From contig NZ_JAGQDF010000011.1 of assembly GCF_018069875.1 (NCBI RefSeq), forward strand, positions 124,001-188,000: a DNA stretch of 64,000 nucleotides, in the 5' to 3' direction. Positions 28,179 to 37,110 of this stretch are shown one piece after another (position 1 is the first letter of the stretch; every line of letters begins with the position of its first letter). Source of the DNA: Ideonella alba. GTDB lineage: Bacteria; Pseudomonadota; Gammaproteobacteria; Burkholderiales; Burkholderiaceae_C. The notes below the pieces were generated by a model. That model saw only the letters and a list, made by a program, of their open reading frames with translations. It was not told the DNA's origin and made no database searches. Both the position numbers and the translations under genes were made by a program.

Positions 28179-29378
28179 ATGATTCGACGTCGCCATGTGG
28201 CTTGGTCCAGCCTCTTGTTGGCCGCGGGGGTGGTCGCGCCTGTCCGCGCCGCCGACCGCCGCCCGCTGGTGATCTGGTACAGCGTCGAAGGCGCCAAGGC
28301 CGTGCGCCGCATCGGCGAGGCCTTCACCGCCGCCACCGGTGTGCCGGTGGTGGTGGAGACCCCCGACGGCATTCCGGCGCGCTTCCAGCAGGCGGCCTCG
28401 GGCGGCAAGGGGCCGGACATCTGCACCTTCCCGCACGACCGCATTGGCGAGTACGTGGCCGGCGGCCTGGTGCATGCGGTGAGCCCGTCGCGCGCGCTGC
28501 TGGCCGACATTGACCCGCTGGCCTGGCGCGCGATGCGCTGGCGCGGCCGGGACTGGGGCTACCCGTACGCGATCGACGCGGTCACGCTGATCTACAACAA
28601 GGCGCTGGTGCCGCGGCCGCCGGTCAGCTTCGACGAGGTGTTCGAGATCGAGGCGCGGCTGTCGCGCCAGGGTCGGCACGCCATCGTCTGGGACTACACC
28701 AACAACTACTTCACCTGGCCGCTGCTGGCAGCCGGCGGCGGCTATGCCTTCCGGCAGCGCGAGGACGGCAGCTACGACCCGAACGACGTGGGCGTGGCCA
28801 ACCCCGGCGCGCTGCGCGGCGCCGAGCTGCTGGCGCGCCTGGTGGCCGAGGGCGTGATGCCGCCCGGCTCGGGCTACGCCGAGATGGAGGCCGCGATGGC
28901 CCAGGGCCGCGCGGCGATGATGATCAACGGCGCCTGGTCCTGGGTGAACCTGCAGCGCGCCGGCATCGATTTCGGCGTCAGCCGCATCCCGGCGGTGGCC
29001 GGTCACCGCGCCGCACCGTTCATCGGCGTGCGCGGCTTCCTGATCAACCGCGCCAGTGCGCAGCGCGAGGTGGCGGCCGAGTTCATCGAGCACTGGCTGC
29101 TGCGCCCTGAGGGCCTGCGCCTGCTGGACAGCGCCGAGCCGCTGGGCGCACCGGCCAGCCGGGCCCTGTTCGCCGAGCTGCGCGCGCGGCCCGGTCTGGG
29201 CGACAAGGTGGCCGGCATCATGGACTCGGCGCGCGACGGCCTGCCGATCCCGCCCTTGCCCGAGATGGGCCGTTTCTGGAGTGCGATGAAGGCCGCGCTG
29301 ACCAACCTCACCGAGGGTCGCCAGACCCCGCGCGAAGCGCTTCAGGCGGCCGAGCGCCGCATCCGGGACAGCGCATGA
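28179..29378 (+). CDS. malE: Maltose/maltodextrin-type ABC substrate-binding protein
   Basis: This 399-residue family 1 solute-binding protein has an N-terminal signal peptide (LLLAAGVVAPVRA) and MalE-like segments WYSVEGAKAVRRIGEAF, PDICTFPHDRIGEY and GYPYAIDAVTLIYNKALV. No lipobox is seen, so it should be free in the periplasm. Two permease and two GH13 genes follow in one overlapping chain, making an alpha-glucan ligand likely; the symbol malE is by analogy. The stop overlaps the next start (ATGA). A strong candidate operator sits directly upstream. Confidence 0.9.
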   Translation: MIRRRHVAWSSLLLAAGVVAPVRAADRRPLVIWYSVEGAKAVRRIGEAFTAATGVPVVVETPDGIPARFQQAASGGKGPDICTFPHDRIGEYVAGGLVHAVSPSRALLADIDPLAWRAMRWRGRDWGYPYAIDAVTLIYNKALVPRPPVSFDEVFEIEARLSRQGRHAIVWDYTNNYFTWPLLAAGGGYAFRQREDGSYDPNDVGVANPGALRGAELLARLVAEGVMPPGSGYAEMEAAMAQGRAAMMINGAWSWVNLQRAGIDFGVSRIPAVAGHRAAPFIGVRGFLINRASAQREVAAEFIEHWLLRPEGLRLLDSAEPLGAPASRALFAELRARPGLGDKVAGIMDSARDGLPIPPLPEMGRFWSAMKAALTNLTEGRQTPREALQAAERRIRDSA

Positions 29379-30748
29379 GTGGCCGATCCTCCCCCGCCTG
29401 GCGCTACCTGCTGCCGGCATTGGCCGCGGCGGCGGTGTTCGTCGTCTTCCCGATGCTCTACACGCTGAGCCTGGGTTTCACCAACTACAGCGCCCGCAAC
29501 CTGCTGTCATTCGAGCGTGCGCGCGCCCAGTTGCTGGAGGAGCGCCTGGTGCAGCCCGGCAGCGAGCGCGCCTTCACGCTGCATGCTGACGGCGCGCGCT
29601 GGCGCGTGGCCTTGCCGGCCGAGGACGGCCAGGCGGCGCTGGTCACGGCGCCGCTGACGCTGGACAGCCCCGAGACCCGCGCCGTGCCGCTGCAGCCGCT
29701 GGCCGACACCGCGCTGACCCCGGCCGCCCCGCCGGCCCAGGTGGTCGAGCGCGTGCCGGCGCTGCGTGCGCTGCAGCTGACCACGCCCGACGGCCAGACA
29801 CTGAGCCTGCAGTCGCTGCGCCATGTGGCGCCTTCGCGGCCGCTCTACACCCTGCGCGACGATGGCGCGCTGGTCGACACCCTGACCGCCACCGCCTACC
29901 GGCCCGACATGGCCGAGGGCTTCTTCACCAGCGAGGCCGGCGACCAGCTGCAGCCGGGCTTTCGCGTGGCCGTGGGCTGGCGCCACTACCAGCGCATCTT
30001 CAGCGACGGCCGCTTCCAGGAGCCCTTCGCCAGCGTCTTCCTGTGGACCGTGGCCTTCTCGGCGCTGACGGTGCTGGGCGTCACCGCGCTGGGCCTGCTG
30101 CTGGCCGTGCTGCTGAACTGGGAGGCGCTGGAGGGCCGCGCTGCCTACCGCCTGGTGCTGTTCCTGCCCTATGCGGTGCCAGGCTTCATCTCGATCCTGG
30201 TGTTCAAGGGCCTGTTCAACCAGAACCTGGGCGAGATCAACCTGATCCTGAACGGGCTGTTCGGCATCAAGCCGGCCTGGTTCACCGATCCGGCGCTGGC
30301 CCGCACGATGCTGCTGATCGTCAACATCTGGCTGGGCTTCCCCTACATGATGGTGCTGTGCTCGGGTCTGATCAAGGCGATCCCGGGTGATCTGGTCGAG
30401 GCCTCGGCGGTGCTGGGCGCCGGGCCGCTGACGCACTTCCGCCGCGTCACGCTGCCCTTGATCCTGAAGCCGCTGACGCCGCTGCTCATCAGCGCCTTCG
30501 CCTTCAACTTCAACAACTTCGTGCTGGTCAGCCTGCTCACCGCCGGCGGCCCCGACCGGGTGGACACCGCGCTGCCGGTGGGTGGCACCGACATCCTGGT
30601 CAGCTACACCTGGCGCATCGCCTTCCAGGACTCGGGCCAGCAGTTCGGCCTGGCGGCGGCCATCTCCACCGTGATCTTCCTGATCGTGGCGGCCATCACG
30701 CTGGTGCAGATGCGCTTCACCAGGATCAACGACGAACCCGCGCGCTGA
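29375..30748 (+). CDS. malF: Maltose-type ABC transporter permease MalF-like
   Basis: This 457-residue inner-membrane permease has one N-terminal helix, then about 165 residues of periplasmic domain (~45-205) reminiscent of the MalF P2 loop, then about six helices. The cytoplasmic coupling (EAA) motif reads EASAVLGAGPLTHFRRVTLP. The long periplasmic insertion supports MalF over a generic sugar permease. It pairs with the MalG-like protein, while the ATPase they need is not in the window. It overlaps malE by 4 bases. Confidence 0.9.
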   Translation: MSGRSSPAWRYLLPALAAAAVFVVFPMLYTLSLGFTNYSARNLLSFERARAQLLEERLVQPGSERAFTLHADGARWRVALPAEDGQAALVTAPLTLDSPETRAVPLQPLADTALTPAAPPAQVVERVPALRALQLTTPDGQTLSLQSLRHVAPSRPLYTLRDDGALVDTLTATAYRPDMAEGFFTSEAGDQLQPGFRVAVGWRHYQRIFSDGRFQEPFASVFLWTVAFSALTVLGVTALGLLLAVLLNWEALEGRAAYRLVLFLPYAVPGFISILVFKGLFNQNLGEINLILNGLFGIKPAWFTDPALARTMLLIVNIWLGFPYMMVLCSGLIKAIPGDLVEASAVLGAGPLTHFRRVTLPLILKPLTPLLISAFAFNFNNFVLVSLLTAGGPDRVDTALPVGGTDILVSYTWRIAFQDSGQQFGLAAAISTVIFLIVAAITLVQMRFTRINDEPAR

Positions 30749-30753
30749 CCGAC

Positions 30754-31644
30754 ATGCCCATCGTCCAAAGCCGATCCCAGCGCTGGCGCAAGCTGGCCGC
30801 CCACGCCTTCCTGCTGGCGCTGTGTGCCGTGGTGCTGTTTCCCTTCCTGGTGGTGGTGTCGGTGTCGCTGCGGCCGGGCAACTTCGCCGCCGGTTCATTG
30901 ATCCCGGAGACCATCAGCTGGGAGCACTGGCGCTACGTGCTGGGCCTGCCCTACGCCGCGCCCGATGGCCGCCTCGTCGAGCCCGACCTGCCGGTGCTGC
31001 GCTGGCTGTGGAACTCGGTCAAGGTGGCCACGGTGTCGGGCCTGGTCACGCTGCTGCTCTCCACCACCGCCGCCTATGCGCTGGCGCGCATGCGCTTCCG
31101 GGGCCGGCGCCAGGTGTTGACGGGTCTGATGCTGATGCAGATGTTCCCGGCCGTGCTGGCGCTGGTGGCGATCTACGCCATCTTCGACCGCCTGGGCGCC
31201 GCCGTGCCAGCGATCGGCCTGAACACCCATGCCTCGCTGGTGCTGGCCTACTCGGGCGGCATCGCCATGCACGTGTGGACGATCAAGGGCTACTACGACA
31301 CCCTGCCCACCGAGATCGAGGAGGCCGCCCGCGTCGACGGCGCCGGCACCTGGACCACCTTCTGGCGCGTGCTGCTGCCGATGGCGCTGCCCATTCTGGC
31401 GGTGGTCTTCCTGCTGGCCTTCATCGGCGCGGTGATCGAGTACCCGGTGGCCTCGGTGCTGCTGACGCAGCAGGACCAGCTGACGCTGGCCGTGGGCGCC
31501 AAGCTCTTCGTGCACGAGCACAACTTCCGCTGGGGCGACTTCGCCGCCGCCGCCATCCTCTCGGGCCTGCCGATCACCGCGGTGTTCCTGCTGGCGCAGC
31601 GCTGGCTGATCGCCGGCCTGGCCGCCGGCGGCGTCAAGGGATGA
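30754..31644 (+). CDS. malG: Maltose-type ABC transporter permease MalG-like
   Basis: This 296-residue permease has six predicted helices and the coupling motif EAARVDGAGTWTTFWRVLLP near residue 190, with an N-terminal cytoplasmic stretch then LLALCAVVLFPFLVVVSVS. The length matches E. coli MalG (296 residues). It starts 5 bases after malF and overlaps the first GH13 gene of the operon by 4 bases (ATGA). Confidence 0.92.
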   Translation: MPIVQSRSQRWRKLAAHAFLLALCAVVLFPFLVVVSVSLRPGNFAAGSLIPETISWEHWRYVLGLPYAAPDGRLVEPDLPVLRWLWNSVKVATVSGLVTLLLSTTAAYALARMRFRGRRQVLTGLMLMQMFPAVLALVAIYAIFDRLGAAVPAIGLNTHASLVLAYSGGIAMHVWTIKGYYDTLPTEIEEAARVDGAGTWTTFWRVLLPMALPILAVVFLLAFIGAVIEYPVASVLLTQQDQLTLAVGAKLFVHEHNFRWGDFAAAAILSGLPITAVFLLAQRWLIAGLAAGGVKG

Positions 31645-32975
31645 GGCGCCGCCACTTCAACCTGGCCGCGTCGCTGACGCCGGTCCTTGCCTGCCTGCCC
31701 ACGATGAGCCACGCCGCCCTGCCTGCCGCCCAGACCCACCTGGACTGGACCCGCAGCGCCAACATCTACGAAGTCAACATCCGCCAGTACACGCCCGAGG
31801 GCACGCTGCGCGCCTTCATGGCCCACCTGCCGCGGCTGCGCCGCATGGGCGTGGACATCCTGTGGCTGATGCCGATCCAGCCGATCGGCCTGCAGGAGCG
31901 CAAGGGCACGCTGGGCAGCTACTACTCGATCCGCGACTACACCGCGGTGAACCCCGAGTTCGGCACGCTGGACGATGCGCGGGCGCTGGTGCGCGAGGCG
32001 CACGCGATGGGCTTCAAGGTGATCCTCGACTGGGTGGCCAACCACACCGCCTGGGACCACCCCTGGACCCAGGCGCACACCGACTGGTACAAGCTCGATG
32101 CGAAGGGCCGGATCTTCCCGGTCACCTTCAATGCCGGCACGCCGCAGGTCGAGTACTGGACCGATGTGGTGGCGCTGAACTACGCCAGCGCCGCGCTGCG
32201 CCGGGCGATGATCGACGCGATGGCCTTCTGGGTTCGCGAGGCCGACTTCGACGGCTTCCGCTGCGACGTGGCCGGCCTGGTGCCCACCGACTTCTGGGAC
32301 CACGCACGCGCCGAGCTGGACGCGATCAAGCCGATGTTCATGCTGGCCGAGTGGTCCGAGGTGGACCTGCACGAGCGGGCCTTCGACATGACCTACGGCT
32401 GGGACCTGACGGACGTGCTCACGAAGGTCGCCAAGGGCCAGGCCGATGCGCGCGACCTGGCCGCCTGGGTGCGCCAGCCGCCGCTCAGCAAGGCCGGCCA
32501 GGCCTTCCCGAAGAGCGCCTACCGGATGCGCTTCACCAGCAACCACGACCACAACTCCTGGCATGGCCACGACGGTGAGCTCTACGGTGACGCCTTCCCG
32601 GCGATGGCGGTGCTGGCCGCCACGCTGCCCGGCATGCCGCTGATCCTGGGCGGCCAGGAGGCGGGGCTGCGCAAGCGCCTGGCCTTCTTCGAAAAGGACA
32701 CGATGGATCTGTCGAGCTTCCCGCACGAGGCGCTCTACACCCGGCTGCTGGCGCTCAAGCATGCGCACCCGGCGCTGTGGAACGGCCAGTACGGCGCCGA
32801 CGTCGAACTGCTGGACGCCGGCAACCCCGCGGTGTTCGCCTTCCGCCGCCGCCAGGGCAGCGACCAGGTCACGGTGGTGGTCAACGTCAGCGACCAGCCG
32901 CAGGACGTGGCGCTGGCGGCGCTGCCCGGGGTGCAGCGCCTGGCGCCCTGGGCCTGGCAGATCGACGCGCCATGA
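31641..32975 (+). CDS. Exported GH13 alpha-amylase family enzyme
   Basis: This 444-residue GH13 enzyme retains its catalytic set: DWVANH (130-135), nucleophile D209 in DGFRCDV, acid/base E237 in MLAEW, and D303 in SNHDH. The N-terminus (MRRRHFNLAASLTPVLACLP to SHA) looks like a signal peptide with an Arg-rich n-region, so it is probably periplasmic and may cut maltodextrins beside the binding protein. It is shorter than the amylase at 19347-21908 and lacks that enzyme's C-terminal module. ATGA overlaps join it to malG and to the next gene. Exact specificity (amylase, cyclomaltodextrinase or maltogenic) cannot be read from motifs. Confidence 0.88.
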   Translation: MRRRHFNLAASLTPVLACLPTMSHAALPAAQTHLDWTRSANIYEVNIRQYTPEGTLRAFMAHLPRLRRMGVDILWLMPIQPIGLQERKGTLGSYYSIRDYTAVNPEFGTLDDARALVREAHAMGFKVILDWVANHTAWDHPWTQAHTDWYKLDAKGRIFPVTFNAGTPQVEYWTDVVALNYASAALRRAMIDAMAFWVREADFDGFRCDVAGLVPTDFWDHARAELDAIKPMFMLAEWSEVDLHERAFDMTYGWDLTDVLTKVAKGQADARDLAAWVRQPPLSKAGQAFPKSAYRMRFTSNHDHNSWHGHDGELYGDAFPAMAVLAATLPGMPLILGGQEAGLRKRLAFFEKDTMDLSSFPHEALYTRLLALKHAHPALWNGQYGADVELLDAGNPAVFAFRRRQGSDQVTVVVNVSDQPQDVALAALPGVQRLAPWAWQIDAP

Positions 32976-34603
32976 CCAGCGCCGCGCCCTGGTGGCAGGA
33001 CACGGTCATCTACCAGGTCTACCTGCGCAGCTTCCAGGACAGCAATGGCGACGGCATCGGCGACCTGCCGGGCCTGGCGAGCCGCTTGGACGACCTGCGG
33101 GACCTGGGCGTGCAGGCGATCTGGATCACGCCCTTCTTCCCCTCGCCCAACGCCGACTTCGGCTACGACGTCAGCGACTACTGCGATGTGGCGCCCGAGT
33201 ACGGCACGCTGGCCGACTGGGACGCGCTGGTGCGCCAGGCCCGGCAGCGCGGCATGCGCCTGCTGGTGGATTTCGTGCTCAACCACACCTCCGACCAGCA
33301 CCCCTGGTTCCGCGAGGCCTGCAGCTCGCCCCAGCACCCGCGGCGCGACTGGTATGTCTGGCGCGATGGCCCCCCCGATGGCGGCCCGCCCACCAACTGG
33401 CGCTCGGTGTTCGGCGGCCCGGCCTGGACGCACGAGCCGCGCAGCGGCCAGTGGTACTACCACGCCTTCCTGCCGCAGCAGCCCGACCTGAACTGGCACC
33501 ACCCGGGCGTGCGCGCGGCGATGGCCGATGTCGCGCGCTTCTGGCTGCGCCGCGGTGCCAGCGGATTTCGCCTGGACGCCACCGCCTTCCTCTTCGAGGA
33601 CCCCGACTGGCCGGACGACCCGGACCCCGACCGGCAGCCCCCCTGGCCGCTGCAGCCCTTCAACAGCAACCGGCCCGAGAACCACGGCGTGCTGCGCGAA
33701 CTGCGCGCGGTGCTGGCCGAGTTCGACGCCGGTTTCGACGATGAGCGCGTGCTGCTGGGCGAGTCCACCACCGACACCCTGACCGAGCTGCGCGCCGCCT
33801 ACGGCGAGCAGGGCGACGAGATCCAACTGCCGATGAACTTCGTCTACGCGCGCCACTGGCAGCGCGATGCGCCGTTCTTCCAGCGGCTGATCGACGACAC
33901 CCAGGCGCTGCTGCACGACCGCACGCCGGTGAGCTTCTTCAGCAACCACGACCACTGGCGCCAGTGGAGCGCCTTTGGCGACGGCGTGCACAACGACGCC
34001 ATCGCCCGGCTGACGGCGGCCATGACGCTGCTGCAGCGTGGCACCGCCCTGGTCTACTACGGCGAGGAGATCGGCATGGGCGACCTGCCCGACGCCGAGC
34101 TGGCCGCCGCGCCGCTGGGCCCGAGCCGCCCCCGGGCCGACCCACGCGACCGCGCCCGCACGCCGATGCAGTGGGACGCTGGCACCCACGCCGGCTTCAG
34201 CCTGGGCACGCCGTGGCTGCCGCTGCCGCGCACCTGGGGTGATCGCCATGTGGCGGCGCAGCGCGCCGACCCCCACTCGCTGTGGCACTGGTACCGCGCG
34301 CTGATCGCCCTCAAGCGGGACGACCCGGCGCTGCACGCCGGCGCCCATTGGCCGCTGCACGCCGACCAGAGCTCGGTGCTGGCGTTCGGCCGCCGCTCGG
34401 CGGACGGCACGCTGGCGCTGGTGCTGCTGAACTGGGGCGAGCAGGCCTGCGAGGTGGCCGTGCAGGGCCTGCCCGCAGGCACCGGCCCCACCGCCGAGGT
34501 GCTGCTGGCCAGCCCGCCGATCGCCGCGCCGCAGCGGCTGGACCGGGTGCCGCTGTCACCCTTTGGCGTGGCTGTGCTGCGCCCACAGGGGATGAACGCA
34601 TGA
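32972..34603 (+). CDS. GH13 alpha-glucosidase (oligo-1,6-glucosidase group)
   Basis: This 543-residue cytoplasmic enzyme of GH13 has the start typical of alpha-glucosidases (WWQDTVIYQVYLRSFQDSNG), region II nucleophile D202 in GFRLDA, acid/base E264 in LLGES, and D327 in SNHDH. The segment SNGDGIGDL is a probable calcium or structural motif. No signal peptide is seen, so it should release glucose from imported maltodextrins and feed the two glucokinases. Whether it attacks alpha-1,4 or alpha-1,6 bonds is not clear. It overlaps both neighbours by 4 bases. Confidence 0.9.
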   Translation: MTSAAPWWQDTVIYQVYLRSFQDSNGDGIGDLPGLASRLDDLRDLGVQAIWITPFFPSPNADFGYDVSDYCDVAPEYGTLADWDALVRQARQRGMRLLVDFVLNHTSDQHPWFREACSSPQHPRRDWYVWRDGPPDGGPPTNWRSVFGGPAWTHEPRSGQWYYHAFLPQQPDLNWHHPGVRAAMADVARFWLRRGASGFRLDATAFLFEDPDWPDDPDPDRQPPWPLQPFNSNRPENHGVLRELRAVLAEFDAGFDDERVLLGESTTDTLTELRAAYGEQGDEIQLPMNFVYARHWQRDAPFFQRLIDDTQALLHDRTPVSFFSNHDHWRQWSAFGDGVHNDAIARLTAAMTLLQRGTALVYYGEEIGMGDLPDAELAAAPLGPSRPRADPRDRARTPMQWDAGTHAGFSLGTPWLPLPRTWGDRHVAAQRADPHSLWHWYRALIALKRDDPALHAGAHWPLHADQSSVLAFGRRSADGTLALVLLNWGEQACEVAVQGLPAGTGPTAEVLLASPPIAAPQRLDRVPLSPFGVAVLRPQGMNA

Positions 34604-35358
34604 AAGTCCTGGTGACTGGCCTGAATGGCACGCTGGCGCCGGTGCTGGCGGCGCGCCTGCGCGCCGATGGCCACGAGGTCATCGGCTGGGACCGGGCGCG
34701 CCAGCCGGTGGACGACGAGACCGCCGGCCGCGCCTGGCTCGACCAGGTGCGCCCCGATGCCATCGCCCACCTGGCCACGGGCGATGCGCACTGGGCCGGC
34801 TGGATGGCCTGGTGGGCGGCGCAGGGCGACCGGCCCTTCGTGTTCACCAGCACCGCCATGGTCTTCGACGCCCAGCCCGACGGGCCCCACCAGCCCAGCG
34901 ACACGCGCACGGCGCGCGACGCCTACGGCCGCGGCAAGATCGTCTGCGAGGACGCCATCCGCCGCGCCCACCCCTTTGCCTGCATCGCCCGCCTGGGCTG
35001 GCAGATCGACCTGAGCCGTGGCGGCAACACCATGCTGGCCACGCTGGAGCGCTGGCAGCAGGAGCAGGGCGTGATCGAGGCCAGCCGCCACTGGCGACCG
35101 GCCTGTTCCTTCATCGACGACACGGTCGAGGCGCTGGCCCAGCTGCTGCAGGATCCGCTGCCGGGCGTGCTGCACCTGGACAGCAATGCCGGCGACGGCT
35201 GGCGCTTCGACCGCATCGCGCGCGCCCTGGCGCGCGCCGCGGGCCGCGACCACTGGCGGGTGCAGGCGGTGGACGGCTACCGCCACGACCAGCGGCTGCA
35301 GGGCGGCGCGCTGCGTCTGCCGCCGCTGAGCGAACGGCTGGCCCTGGCGCGGGCCTGA
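34600..35358 (+). CDS. NAD(P)-dependent epimerase/dehydratase-like SDR
   Basis: This 252-residue extended-type short-chain dehydrogenase has the Rossmann motif VTGLNGTLAP at the N-terminus, the strand STAMVFDAQP, and a YGRGK (YxxxK) active site with an upstream Ser/Thr. It resembles dTDP-4-dehydrorhamnose reductase-type proteins in size and order. It is the last gene of the six-gene maltodextrin operon, coupled by ATGA to the glucosidase. An alpha-glucan pathway has no textbook need for an SDR, so its substrate is unknown. Confidence 0.78.
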   Translation: MKVLVTGLNGTLAPVLAARLRADGHEVIGWDRARQPVDDETAGRAWLDQVRPDAIAHLATGDAHWAGWMAWWAAQGDRPFVFTSTAMVFDAQPDGPHQPSDTRTARDAYGRGKIVCEDAIRRAHPFACIARLGWQIDLSRGGNTMLATLERWQQEQGVIEASRHWRPACSFIDDTVEALAQLLQDPLPGVLHLDSNAGDGWRFDRIARALARAAGRDHWRVQAVDGYRHDQRLQGGALRLPPLSERLALARA

Positions 35359-35367
35359 GCACGCGAC

Positions 35368-36108
35368 TCAGTCGATGCGCCAGCGCAGCGCGCGCAGCTG
35401 CTCGTAGGCAGGGCGGCAGGCTTCGGCCACCTCGGCGGCGTGTCCCGTCAGCACGGGGGCCTCGTCGGCCGCCCGCTCGAAGCCGGTGGAGCGCCACACC
35501 GCGGCGTACCAGTGCGGGGCCCAGACGCCATCCGAGGCGCGCGGCCCGGCCGGCCACTGCAGCATGCCGGGGCGGAAGTCCAGGTCCAGGTGGGCGCACA
35601 GCGCGCGCAGATGGGCCTCGGGGCGCTGCAGGAAGTCAGCGCTGTCGATGATCGTCGGCACCTGGCCGTGGCGCGCCTGCAGGTGCTCCAGCAAGCGCAT
35701 TTGCTGCAGCACGCCCAGGTCCTCGGGCGCCACCTCGGCGCGCGACTTCACGTAGGAGGCCACCACCCGCACCGGGTCGCGGATCAGCAGCACGTTGTGC
35801 AGGCCGTCCACCCAGTCCAGGGCCAGGCCGGCCGGCAGGTGATGCGCCATGTGCTTCTGGTACCAGACCGGCAGCCCGCCCGGCACCGGGCCCAGCAGCT
35901 GGGCCACCACGCGCGCGGGGTCGCATTCGCCCTGGGCGATGATCTCGTCGCGGCCGGGATGGTCCAGACCGGTGGCGGCCAGGTAGGCGGCATAGAGCGG
36001 CTCGTCGCTGACCGCGCAGTCGCCGCGGTTCTCCCAGGAGCGCATCATCGCGGTGCTGATGTTGCGCGGCCCGCTCCACATGGCCACGCGCAGCGGGGTC
36101 TGCGTCAC
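35368..36108 (-). CDS. P-loop sulfotransferase-like protein paired with the aminotransferase
   Basis: This 246-residue protein begins with a sulfotransferase-like P-loop (MWSGPRNISTAMMRSW) and has a second nucleotide-binding segment NVLLIRDPVRVVASYVKS, both typical of PAPS-dependent sulfotransferases. The GTG start at 36108 overlaps the stop of the aminotransferase gene (GTGA on the minus strand). As I recall, plant branched-chain aminotransferase-like proteins fuse the same two domains, so a joint function is plausible. Actual sulfotransfer is unproven, and a nucleotide-binding role in another reaction is possible. Confidence 0.75.
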   Translation of the reverse strand: MTQTPLRVAMWSGPRNISTAMMRSWENRGDCAVSDEPLYAAYLAATGLDHPGRDEIIAQGECDPARVVAQLLGPVPGGLPVWYQKHMAHHLPAGLALDWVDGLHNVLLIRDPVRVVASYVKSRAEVAPEDLGVLQQMRLLEHLQARHGQVPTIIDSADFLQRPEAHLRALCAHLDLDFRPGMLQWPAGPRASDGVWAPHWYAAVWRSTGFERAADEAPVLTGHAAEVAEACRPAYEQLRALRWRID

Positions 36109-37037
36109 GCCGTGCTCCCGGCCCGGGCGGCGGCCACGTCGCGGCGCACCAGGTCGGCATAGAGTGCCTGCAGGCGCTGCACCATCGGGCCGGGCACCAT
36201 GTCGAAGGCCCGGCCGTCGACCGAGCGCACCGGCGCCACACCGGCGTAGGTGCCGGTGCAGAAGGCCTCGTCGGCGCTGTAGACCTGGGTCAGGCTGAAG
36301 TTCTTCTCAAAGGCCGGAATGCCGGCCTCGCGGCAGACCTGCAGCACGTTGGCGCGGGTGATGCCGCCCAGGCAGTAGTCGCCGCTGCTGGTCCAGACCT
36401 CGCCCTTCCTGACGATGAAGAAGTGGGTGGAGTTGCAGGTGGCGACAAAGCCGTGCGGGTCCAGCATCAGCGCCTCGTCGGCCCCCGCCTCGGTGGCCTG
36501 GATGCAGGCGGTGATGCAGTTGATCTTGCTGTGGCTGTTGAGCTTGGGGTCCTGCACGTCGGGCGCGCCGCGGCGCACATGCACGGTGAACAGCTTCAGG
36601 CCCTGGGCCAGCAACTCGGGCTTGGGGCGCTTGAACTCGGGCAGGATCACCACGGTGGCGTTGCCGATGCAGGCGCGCGGGTCCTGGTAGGGCGTGCGCT
36701 TGATGCCGCGCGTGACCATCAGCCGCACATGCACGCCGTCGTGCATGCCGTTGGCGGCCAGGGTCTCGCGCAGCGCGGCAGCCAGTTGCGCGCGGCTCAG
36801 GCCGATGTCCAGCGCCAGCGCGCGGGCGCCTTCGAACAGCCGGTCCAGATGGGCGGCCAGGAAGACCGGCTCGCCGTCCACCACGCGCAGGCCCTCCCAG
36901 ACGCCATCGCCCAGCACGAAGCCGCTGTCGAAGACCGACACCACCGCCTCGGCGCGTGGCAACAGCCGACCGTTGATCCAGATGCGGATGTCCGCATTGC
37001 GCGGGTCGTCGTGGAAGTCGTGGATGCTCTGGGCCAT
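36105..37037 (-). CDS. Class IV aminotransferase (branched-chain/D-amino acid type)
   Basis: This 310-residue PLP enzyme of fold type IV shows WINGRLLPRAEAVVSVFDSGF at the N-terminus, the PLP lysine within LNSHSKINCI, the ring-stacking EALMLDPHGFVAT strand, and GGITRANVLQVC phosphate-binding turn. The K-I-N-x surroundings differ from standard IlvE (K-x-L-N-Y...), so the product may be a D-amino acid or aminodeoxychorismate-lyase-like enzyme. I use the ATG at 37037 (MAQSIHDF); the frame is open for another 65 codons without similarity. It overlaps the sulfotransferase-like gene by 4 bases. Confidence 0.82.
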   Translation of the reverse strand: MAQSIHDFHDDPRNADIRIWINGRLLPRAEAVVSVFDSGFVLGDGVWEGLRVVDGEPVFLAAHLDRLFEGARALALDIGLSRAQLAAALRETLAANGMHDGVHVRLMVTRGIKRTPYQDPRACIGNATVVILPEFKRPKPELLAQGLKLFTVHVRRGAPDVQDPKLNSHSKINCITACIQATEAGADEALMLDPHGFVATCNSTHFFIVRKGEVWTSSGDYCLGGITRANVLQVCREAGIPAFEKNFSLTQVYSADEAFCTGTYAGVAPVRSVDGRAFDMVPGPMVQRLQALYADLVRRDVAAARAGSTA

Positions 37038-37110
37038 CGTCAAGCGGGGGATACTGGTGATGCGCCGCAGTCTACGCGGCCGGACCCTGTTGCATGCGAA
37101 GGAGACCCTG

